Assembly: GCA_027946365.1 (NCBI GenBank)
Contig: JAPEUQ010000005.1
Coordinates: forward strand, 186,001-250,000
Reading direction: 5' to 3'
Origin: Kalmusia sp. IMI 367209
Lineage: Eukaryota; Ascomycota; Dothideomycetes; Pleosporales; Didymosphaeriaceae
DNA: 64,000 nt
Position 1 is the first letter of the stretch, and each line of letters begins with the position of its first letter. A program made the translations under genes and the position numbers. A model generated the notes under the pieces. That model saw only the letters and a program-made list of their open reading frames with translations. It ran no database searches and was not told where the DNA came from. This document shows positions 57,405 to 64,000 of this stretch, one piece after another.

Positions 57405-59627
57405 CTATCTAATGCAGAAAGTTGCCTTACTGAGTGCGCCTTCGTTCGCTAACTCGATCGCCTCACCGTCCATGAATCCGTGGAGATACGTCTCCTCCAC
57501 CAATGTATACCACTCGCCTTTCTTCCTTAGACTAAATGGTACTTTGCCGCCAAGGAATACGCTGACAATATCACCAACCTGAATGTTGTTTGGGGCGAGA
57601 CCGATCAGCCCCGTTTGTGTTAAGAAAACCCTTTTGTACATGAGGCACATCTCCAAGGCTTCACGCCATCGCTGTGTCGCAACATCGACCTCTTTACGAT
57701 CTCTCATTGATTCAGGTAGTAAACTACGTGTAAGTGCTCGCCTGTGCGCCCAGCGATCAAATATGGAAGCTATGTCCATGTTCGGCTCTATGCGCCGGTC
57801 GGTCGCGTTGGTGAGGTAGGGATTCTGGTCTTGTAAAAGCGTTCTCCAGAAGGCCTCTGGCATTGATTGACCCGTGGGCTGGTATGGTTCATCCCAGTCT
57901 GTGTTTTCTAAGGCTTGTCTCCAGAGCGGCCGCAGAAGATTTCTATTTTTTCTACCAATCCCTGCTACGTAAAGGGAGGTTAGGGGTTCCACTAGTCGAG
58001 CGCGCCAATGCTCAGTGTTAATAGTTCTACTGCTCAGATGACGCTCGCTTTTATCAATGTTCTCATCTTGGAACACGAAGCTCACCGTGTCGATTGGAAC
58101 GCCTGTAAGCTGAAGCTCATCTGAATTTAGGTGATAGTGGTATTTGACCTGGACATCTGTGCCTTTCGCTGCATCATACAAGCGAGTGGAGAGTTGATGC
58201 GAAGGCGTGGTATCCGACCAATCCACAACCCATGAAGGGAGCTCTTTGATCTTCTTTTTCGAGGGGTTGCATGCTTGCAAGACTCGCAAGTCGCGCTTTT
58301 CTAGAATCCAATAACGAGAGAACTCTTTGTAAAGGTCCTGTGTTGTGAGGTAGCCATAATTCACTAGGCGTGAGAAGTGCTCAACATCTTTGCCTGGTGG
58401 ATCTTCATATCGCGCTGCAGCTCCAAGGACACCGAAGATCTTGTCGCGCCTCAGCTGTGTTTCGCGATGCCGCACATTTATGATGATATCCAGTAGATCA
58501 GGCGATCTAGCGATACCTAAACTGTCTAGCACGTGTAGGTATTCACGGCCCGGCATAAGGGCGGATGGGGTCGCTCTCGTTTCCGAAAGATCATGCGCCA
58601 TGACAAGAAGCATCGCGAATCTCAGTTTTGCCCATGGAAGCGTTCGATCCCCAATATACACTGTGGCCTTCTTGGCGAGCTCTTTCTCTTGCCACGTCCA
58701 TACGCGGTCAAACCATCTTCTTGAAAGTAGGCTACGGAGAAAATCCCATGCCATACGATCTGTTCGTATCCGAACATCGATGCCATCGAAGAACGGTTTG
58801 CATTGATCTGACTGTAGCCATTCCCAGAACATCTTTTGGTCGAGCGCATCTGGTGTAGCTTCTGCCTCATTGAGGATGCGATACCAATAATTCCTAAACC
58901 CAGGTGGATGGTTCGTGTCGTACCAGTTTGTGAATGCATCAATCATGTCCTTGATCAAGCTTAATGCTGTATCAAGCCCAGGCTTTCGTTCTCCCAACCA
59001 GATTGGCACATCTTTAGCCTCGCCATATACTTCGCACATCAACCTTACCTGCTCCGTGCGCTCCACCGGATCAGCTTCATTGATGCATATACTGTCAATC
59101 CATATGGCACTCTCAGCGTGAGTGGTACGGAAGCGACGTAGCGCCTCCATAAGATTACGTTTGACCGGGAATGCGATGTCGTTCACCATGACTGTTGTCG
59201 TTTTCTCCCAAGAGTCCTCCAATCCTTTATGCGAGTATTTCGAGCTCACGTTCGAATATGGATTTCCTCCAGTATAGGATAATGCTTCGTATGGAGGATG
59301 ATTGTCAAGGCTGCAATGACCCATGACCATCTCGATAGTGCTCTGAGGATCGGCGCTTGGCATAATATAGAGCAACCGAATTTCTCGCCTCTCGAACCCA
59401 AGCCTCCTGCTGAAGAGGGTATCATTGTAGTCATGTATTGTCAATTGCTGTCGTTGCAACCAATTTGTTGTCAGCCCGTGCTTTGCGAGCACTATTTCTG
59501 CCGTCCATCTTAGTCCCGTGCAAGAAAATGACCGCCTCTTTAGATAAGTACGGAAGGTAGAATTAGACCAAACAAACGAGCCCTTCAATGTACTTCGAGC
59601 AATCTTATTCAATGGTACAAAAGTCAT
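57405..59627 (-). CDS. Heterokaryon incompatibility (HET) domain protein
   Basis: A single exon of 740 aa from ATG at 59627. HET-domain blocks are present: EIRLLYIMPSADPQS, YEALSYTGGNPYSN, VMVNDIAFPVKRNLMEALRRFR, IWIDSICINEADPVERTEQV, MCEVYGEAKDVPIWLGE and SRRWFDRVWTWQE. The second block usually reads ALSYxWG; here it is ALSYTGG, losing the conserved Trp. Downstream sequence (RHRETQLRRDKIFGVLGAA, LPSWVVDWS, GLAPNNIQVGDIVSVFLGGKVPFSLRK) is also typical of these proteins. They trigger cell death after fusion of unlike strains or act in other self/non-self responses, in the cytosol. No N-terminal partner domain is evident in the first 80 residues. It lies beside other variable gene types. Confidence 0.92.
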   Translation of the reverse strand: MTFVPLNKIARSTLKGSFVWSNSTFRTYLKRRSFSCTGLRWTAEIVLAKHGLTTNWLQRQQLTIHDYNDTLFSRRLGFERREIRLLYIMPSADPQSTIEMVMGHCSLDNHPPYEALSYTGGNPYSNVSSKYSHKGLEDSWEKTTTVMVNDIAFPVKRNLMEALRRFRTTHAESAIWIDSICINEADPVERTEQVRLMCEVYGEAKDVPIWLGERKPGLDTALSLIKDMIDAFTNWYDTNHPPGFRNYWYRILNEAEATPDALDQKMFWEWLQSDQCKPFFDGIDVRIRTDRMAWDFLRSLLSRRWFDRVWTWQEKELAKKATVYIGDRTLPWAKLRFAMLLVMAHDLSETRATPSALMPGREYLHVLDSLGIARSPDLLDIIINVRHRETQLRRDKIFGVLGAAARYEDPPGKDVEHFSRLVNYGYLTTQDLYKEFSRYWILEKRDLRVLQACNPSKKKIKELPSWVVDWSDTTPSHQLSTRLYDAAKGTDVQVKYHYHLNSDELQLTGVPIDTVSFVFQDENIDKSERHLSSRTINTEHWRARLVEPLTSLYVAGIGRKNRNLLRPLWRQALENTDWDEPYQPTGQSMPEAFWRTLLQDQNPYLTNATDRRIEPNMDIASIFDRWAHRRALTRSLLPESMRDRKEVDVATQRWREALEMCLMYKRVFLTQTGLIGLAPNNIQVGDIVSVFLGGKVPFSLRKKGEWYTLVEETYLHGFMDGEAIELANEGALSKATFCIR

Positions 59628-59744
59628 GTTGGCCTAATGATGATGCAAGGCTGCACTCGATGGCATTTCGCGAGGCTGAGCGTCATTAGTTCAGATGTCT
59701 GCCGCACGAGCTAATAGCACACCCACTTTAAAGGAGGATTCTGG

Positions 59745-60086
59745 TCATCTTCGGAAAGGAATTCTGCCAATATGCCATTTGAAGAGAGTGTAAGGGGCAT
59801 CAGCGACGAACTCCGCACAATCAAAATGCCATTTCAGCTGCGCTGAGCAAGCAGGCAGGGTTGGCCCCCACCTACCTTCTTCGGAGCGCCTACCGACACG
59901 CTCAAAAAGGAAGCGCCAACCGAGATAGCACAGCCTCATCAGCTCCGGGGAACATGTTTCTGCGTAAGATCGGGCAATGGCAATCAAGCAGAGATACATC
60001 TCAACGAAGTACTGACCCTTTGCTAGTTGAACGAGCTCCAAAGATATACAAGAGTCGGCTCGAGTAAAATGGTAATTTTCACACAT
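59745..60086 (-). CDS. Hypothetical protein, 113 aa
   Basis: A minus-strand frame from ATG at 60086 (MCENYHFTRADSCISLELVQ) to TGA at 59745. I recognise no domain. The composition is protein-like, with six Cys and several Trp (LMRLCYLGWRFLFERVGRRS, AQLKWHFDCAEF). The frame continues without ATG upstream for about 24 codons, so it could be a fragment of a larger gene. It lies just upstream of the HET gene on the same strand. Confidence 0.3.
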   Translation of the reverse strand: MCENYHFTRADSCISLELVQLAKGQYFVEMYLCLIAIARSYAETCSPELMRLCYLGWRFLFERVGRRSEEGRWGPTLPACSAQLKWHFDCAEFVADAPYTLFKWHIGRIPFRR

Positions 60087-60365
60087 TTTGATAAGAGAGG
60101 GCTTGATCGAAGATGCAAAAGCGCTCAAAAATGATGTAGAAGAACCGCGACATGCTCTAGAGTAGACCGGAGACTATGGCAGTGGTCACTGTTCTTCGAC
60201 TAGCTTATTGTAGCGAAAGAAATGGCGTTCGAATCTTTCAAGCGTTGTATCTAGTTGAGACAACCATTTCTAAAACGTATACTGGTTTTGTGCTCTCATT
60301 TCAGGATCAAGTTTCATCCCTATCTTCAGTGCTCAGGTAATTTATTACCTTGAATGAAAGAATAA

Positions 60366-60638
60366 GGAATTGAAGTGTCTTCCTTCAATGGTGTTGCTCC
60401 TATCACTATCGCCAAGAGTGGTCCTCTTGATGCCATACCGGCAAAACTTGCTGAAAAGTACAGTGTGAGCACTAGCGTTGTGTTGCTCCGATGGCATATT
60501 GAGCAGAACGTTGTATCCGTCACGACAACAAGTAACACAGAGCGGATGGCAGTTTACCTGAAGACTGTCGATCTCAGACTCAGTTCTGACGAGATTGAAG
60601 AGATCAGTCGAGTCGGCAAAACGCATCATCTTCGCTAA
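60366..60638 (+). pseudogene. C-terminal fragment of an aldo-keto reductase
   Basis: After a TAA at 60363-60365, about 90 codons read GIEVSSFNGVAPITIAKSGP, then AIPAKLAEKYSVSTSVVLLRW, VSVTTTSNTERM and VDLRLSSDEIEEISRVGKTHHLR. This matches the last third of fungal aldo-keto reductases (the NADPH-binding TTS/NTERM region and the C-terminal helices). The catalytic Asp, Tyr, Lys and His of the N-terminal barrel are absent, and no start codon is present. No matching upstream part is visible in any frame, so this is a truncated remnant. Confidence 0.75.
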
Positions 60639-61000
60639 TATGAGAGCACTTCTTTGATTCCGAGGATCGGTCGTAAGGGATTTTGTAGTGTGCAAAAACC
60701 ATTTCTTGAGGATATATCATGGATATGGCTAAGGACTGGCCAAAATGGAAGCGGGGGATTCACCAAGGGTGCAGGGTTCATTGAATTGGTATTCACTCAT
60801 GTTTACATGCTGTACATAGACTCAAGCATCTCATAAGACACGTTCAATGTCCTTTCAAGATTGAAACTAGAAGATTTTAATCGAGATATGAGCCTTCAAA
60901 GTGAAGACAACTAGGATAAAGGGAACGAAGGCGAACAAGGTGACGAAGGTCGGGTCTCTGTCGTGTAGCTACGAGATATTCAAGCAATCACCTATGAGAC
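60639..61000. other. Intergenic region, nothing recognised
   Basis: About 360 bp between the reductase fragment and the ankyrin frame. AT-rich, no feature seen. Confidence 0.5.
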
Positions 61001-62443
61001 CTATCTTTGCCACCAATTCTTATTAAAAGGAGAAGAAGGATCACTAAGAAGCGTGATCATCTTATCATGACCTTTCCACCTGGCTTGATCTAGTGGAGTG
61101 CGACCTTTTTCTTGTTGGGTAGACTTGTCAGCCCCAAGCTCAAGCAACTTTTTAGCGATCAGGATATTTCCAGACGATGCTGCAGCATACAGCGCTGTTT
61201 CTCCGTGTATATTTCTTGCATTAATGTCTATTCCATATCCGAAGAGCATGTCAATCACTTTCAAGTTCGTTATTGACGAGCGTGCGAGGAGGTGTAATGC
61301 AGTATCAACGTTGCCAGAAATCCGGCGAAAGGATGTGTCTGTACTGTACTCTTCCAGAAGTTCCTGAACTATATGGTCAAGGTTCTTCCTAATAGCCACT
61401 CTGATGACATATGCAATGGTAGCATCATCAACCCTGTAGGAGATTAACGTGAAGAGCATTCGATGATCGCCGGAGTCCATCGCTAAGCTAAGCGGTGTCG
61501 CGTGATTGTTGTTGCCTGATCCGATATTTGCACCACTTTCGAGAAGAGCCACGGCAGCATGGATGTGATTGTGAAAGATAGCAAGGTGTAAAGGCGTATT
61601 CCCATCACAATCGCGGAGATCGGTTGACGCACCATGAGCTAGCAAAAGAGGAATGTGCCAGCCGATCTGTTCATACTTTAATACCGCATGGTGGAGTGCT
61701 GTCGTTTTGTCTTCTGCAAGTTGTCCGTTGACATCAAACCCCGCACGTAGTAGCATGCGTGCCGACAGGGACCGATCATGGATTATCGCGAAGATGCACA
61801 AGGGTATCGCAGTCTCCTGCTCCTTAAACTTGGCGTTCCTGTCCAGCAAGACCTTGATAAGCGGTACGTTTTGGCTCTCCACCGCGCGATCCAGCGGCGA
61901 CCAAGTCTTTTTCTTTACCGATAACCAGCGTATGTTTCCCAAGGAGGGCCAATTTGCTAACGAGAAGATAGATCGGCGCATGCTTTCCAAGGCTGATGTG
62001 GGACGGCTTGTTGTTCCCAAAGGAGCCCAATCCACACTGCTGGTATCCACAGCTGCACCATAATCTAAGAGGATTTTTACAATTGCATGAACTTGAGTAA
62101 GCTCACTGTAGTATGATCCAACCAATTTCATGGCCTTGTTTGGATTGCTCTGGCAGGCCGCTAAGCCTCCGACTACTCTTCTCTCTAGCCATCTTTGCGC
62201 GGTTTTAACAACGTCCTGTTGAAAGTGTGTATCGGAAGTTTTGGCCAATTCTTTCTCAATTAGATAATCGTAGTAATATTGACCAGGATATGGAGGGAGG
62301 GGTTTATCGGCAAACTCTTCGCGCGACAATAGAATCGGTGGATCGGTGTAGGGTGCGTGCACCCGCGAAGGCCCTTCTGAACTACCGGTATAAGGCAAGT
62401 AATCGTTGCCAATTGGTCTCCTACATGGTGGGTTCTTCAAATT
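61001..62443 (-). CDS. Ankyrin-repeat C-terminal half, in frame with the upstream kinase-ankyrin ORF
   Basis: 480 codons in the same minus-strand frame as the ORF ending at 62444, separated from it only by TAA at 62446-62444. The first 100 codons are open but have no ATG (first Met is in NKAMKLVGSYYSEL). This argues that the segment was translated together with the upstream part. Ankyrin units are visible: WSPLDRAVESQNVPLIKVLL, TALHHAVLKYEQIGWHIPLL, GNTPLHLAIFHNHIHAAVAL, TPLSLAMDSGDHRMLFTLIS, ETALYAAASSGNILIAKKLL and RTPLDQARWKGHDKMITLL. It ends PSSPFNKNWWQR. The repeats would bind a partner protein. It is either the C-terminus of one protein broken by a nonsense change or a separate gene with an unseen start. 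Confidence 0.7.
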   Translation of the reverse strand, partial: NLKNPPCRRPIGNDYLPYTGSSEGPSRVHAPYTDPPILLSREEFADKPLPPYPGQYYYDYLIEKELAKTSDTHFQQDVVKTAQRWLERRVVGGLAACQSNPNKAMKLVGSYYSELTQVHAIVKILLDYGAAVDTSSVDWAPLGTTSRPTSALESMRRSIFSLANWPSLGNIRWLSVKKKTWSPLDRAVESQNVPLIKVLLDRNAKFKEQETAIPLCIFAIIHDRSLSARMLLRAGFDVNGQLAEDKTTALHHAVLKYEQIGWHIPLLLAHGASTDLRDCDGNTPLHLAIFHNHIHAAVALLESGANIGSGNNNHATPLSLAMDSGDHRMLFTLISYRVDDATIAYVIRVAIRKNLDHIVQELLEEYSTDTSFRRISGNVDTALHLLARSSITNLKVIDMLFGYGIDINARNIHGETALYAAASSGNILIAKKLLELGADKSTQQEKGRTPLDQARWKGHDKMITLLSDPSSPFNKNWWQR

Positions 62444-62446
62444 TTA
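62444..62446 (-). other. In-frame TAA between two ankyrin segments
   Basis: The only stop in more than 2990 bases of otherwise open frame (64000 to 61004). The context is GAA-TAA-AAT. A C-to-T change of CAA in a CpA setting would produce it, as in repeat-induced point mutation or simple decay. Confidence 0.7.
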
Positions 62447-64000
62447 TTCCCGGTTCTTTATGCACTGTAAGCACAGACAATCTTCCCAGAATTTAAATAA
62501 TCCGTCTTCGCACGTGTCTTTAGCATACACACGGGTATGATTTGGGCAGGGACAGAAGCTGCGCACAGCGAGGGCGAAAAGACAAGGTCTACATAGACAA
62601 TCAGGCATAGATTTACCCATCATACTCTTGACAATCTCGTTCGAATCAGATAGTATTGCCTTGAACTTTGGCGTACTTTGCGATATGTCAGTGTCAGCTC
62701 GAAGGAGTTTCATGGTCTCTTCATCTTTTGTAGATTCTATCGGGAGGCGCCCATAACGATCGGCTAAGTCACACTTAGCTCCTTGGATGATCAATTGGCG
62801 GACGATATCGACAGAATCCGAGAGACATGCATGGAGAAGCGGCGTTAGACCTATAAGATCTTGTTTGTTGATATCAATTGACGAGAGGTGCGGAATTATA
62901 ATTTGGGCAACATCAAAGAAACGAAAGCGCACTGCTAAATGTAGCGGAGTGTAACCTAGAATGTTCTGAAAGCCAGTCTGAGCGCCGTTTTGGATAAGCA
63001 ATTGGACGATCTGAGTTTTTCTACTGAAAGCAGCAAAATGCAACGCCGAGTTTTTGTGTATGGTCACATCGTTTATAAGGTCGGGCCTCTGGCGAAGTGT
63101 TATATCAACGATATATTGCGACAACACAATATTCTTAAATGTGCAGGCAGCCAGGAGAATATTAAATCCTTTCTGATCGACTAGTAGCATTGTGCACAGT
63201 TCGAGTACGTATGAAGGCCATTCAGTGCTGTTATTCTTGAGTTCCAGCAGGTCGTTCTCAAAGCGTTGATGATTTGTCAAGAAGGCATCTCGAAGTGCTT
63301 TAATCACAATAGCCTTTAGTGAATCGGTGTCATCCGAGCTAATCGAGGAGAGTAACGGGAGCTCTGGGCCGATAGATGCTACTTGATCCTGCATTGGATC
63401 GACTCCCGTGTTATGACCAAGGTCATTAGGAGCTGTTGATGCAGATATTGAAGGCTCTCGGACCTCAGCTTTAGGCGTAGCAGATTCTCCAAGCGTCCAT
63501 GACCTAATCAATTCGTCCAACTCCAAAGGAATAGACGAGTAATTGACTTGCAACTGATAGGCAGGTGTTTGTTCTGAGCTTGACTGGCAAATTGAGGGTT
63601 GCGTGGTCGAGTCATTAGACCGAAGTACCGATTCTTGATTGTCGCTTGTTTCACATGATTTTGTAGGCAGAGATGGTTTGATAGAGGCTAACTGAGGCAT
63701 AGGTACACCCATGGAGGACATTGTTGTAATATCGCTTATAGTCGGGACACGCGCGGTCTCGAAAACACCGTTATCGGATCCATTGTCCTCCGGAGATGTA
63801 TCGTCTGAACAAAGGTCTTCAAAACAACAAGATCGACCATACCGTATGGTACTAGTCTGCTCCTCTAGTATGCAGCTGTACAAATCATCTGCTGTAGGTC
63901 GGCTGCCGATGTCCAAGGCTGTCATGGCTCCTATCCATCTGTAAAGTGCCGCATTGATATCGGTCGCGTCCTTGCGTATTAGGTCAAGCCAGAGATTGAT
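62444..64000 (-). CDS. Protein kinase-ankyrin repeat protein, 5' partial
   Basis: The frame runs off the right edge of the window. Its first visible residues, INLWLDLIRKD and then WIGAMTALDIGSRPTADDLYSCILEE, match the end of a protein kinase C-lobe (the conserved Arg of helix I in RPTADDL). A Ser/Thr-rich linker follows (about residues 45-210). Ankyrin repeats come next: NSALHFAAFSRKTQIVQLLI, YTPLHLAVRFRFFDVAQIII and LTPLLHACLSDSVDIVRQLI. The end is a Cys-rich block (DCLCRPCLF...CPCPNH...CEDG...CLCLQC) that could bind metal. TAA at 62446-62444 stops the frame, but the same frame continues as ankyrin sequence. A signalling protein is likely; the upstream kinase catalytic residues are outside the window. 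Confidence 0.8.
   Translation of the reverse strand: MNLWLDLIRKDATDINAALYRWIGAMTALDIGSRPTADDLYSCILEEQTSTIRYGRSCCFEDLCSDDTSPEDNGSDNGVFETARVPTISDITTMSSMGVPMPQLASIKPSLPTKSCETSDNQESVLRSNDSTTQPSICQSSSEQTPAYQLQVNYSSIPLELDELIRSWTLGESATPKAEVREPSISASTAPNDLGHNTGVDPMQDQVASIGPELPLLSSISSDDTDSLKAIVIKALRDAFLTNHQRFENDLLELKNNSTEWPSYVLELCTMLLVDQKGFNILLAACTFKNIVLSQYIVDITLRQRPDLINDVTIHKNSALHFAAFSRKTQIVQLLIQNGAQTGFQNILGYTPLHLAVRFRFFDVAQIIIPHLSSIDINKQDLIGLTPLLHACLSDSVDIVRQLIIQGAKCDLADRYGRLPIESTKDEETMKLLRADTDISQSTPKFKAILSDSNEIVKSMMGKSMPDCLCRPCLFALAVRSFCPCPNHTRVYAKDTCEDGLFKFWEDCLCLQCIKNRE

Overview
The window is nuclear DNA of a filamentous ascomycete (Pezizomycotina; Dothideomycetes/Pleosporales is my inference, not proven). 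The support is many genes with 45-60 nt introns carrying GTRNGT donors, CTAAC/CTGAC branch sites and YAG acceptors, plus typical families: Zn2Cys6 factor, Ssn6-type TPR corepressor, Kre6/Skn1 beta-glucan protein, Rgp1, Pth11-like rhodopsin-domain protein, DUF1996 secreted protein, HET protein and a kinase-ankyrin protein.

Layout. 0-11 kb: the 3' part of a ketopantoate-reductase-like protein with a long proline-rich tail, a minus-strand Zn2Cys6 regulator, a glucokinase with a possible membrane-anchored N-terminal extension, a tRNA-Lys(UUU), and a small conserved-looking ORF. 11-19.6 kb: a zinc-finger-like protein, a decayed minus-strand gene and a seven-exon secreted DUF1996 protein. 19.6-25.4 kb: a compact metabolic group (SDR, glutamine-synthetase-like ligase, membrane-anchored aldehyde dehydrogenase), with SDR and ligase divergent from one promoter and ligase and ALDH convergent. 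25.4-31.1 kb: 5.7 kb with no credible gene. 31.1-35.4 kb: Ssn6-like corepressor and a small conserved protein. 35.6-36.5 kb: a multi-exon, possibly decayed minus-strand gene. 40-42.3 kb: Kre6/Skn1-like protein. 44.4-46.2 kb: two tandem related coiled-coil genes. 46.7-49.3 kb: Rgp1. 50.7-57 kb: rhodopsin-domain protein, secreted FAD oxidase and an unknown multipass membrane protein. 57.4-64 kb: accessory-looking end with a HET protein, an aldo-keto reductase fragment and a kinase-ankyrin reading frame broken by one stop codon.

The most unusual feature is at 9646-9770. The tRNA-Lys(UUU) folds well only if a 51-nt segment is removed from the T loop. That segment has GTAAGT at one end, ACTAAC near the other and TAG at the end, so it looks like an mRNA-type intron, and it splits the pol III B box. 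Other points of note are a histone-H3-tail-like N-terminus on one coiled-coil protein, a 7-nt micro-exon in the aldehyde dehydrogenase, and single-base frame breaks beside short homopolymers in three otherwise conserved genes. The frame breaks suggest either assembly errors or recent mutations.
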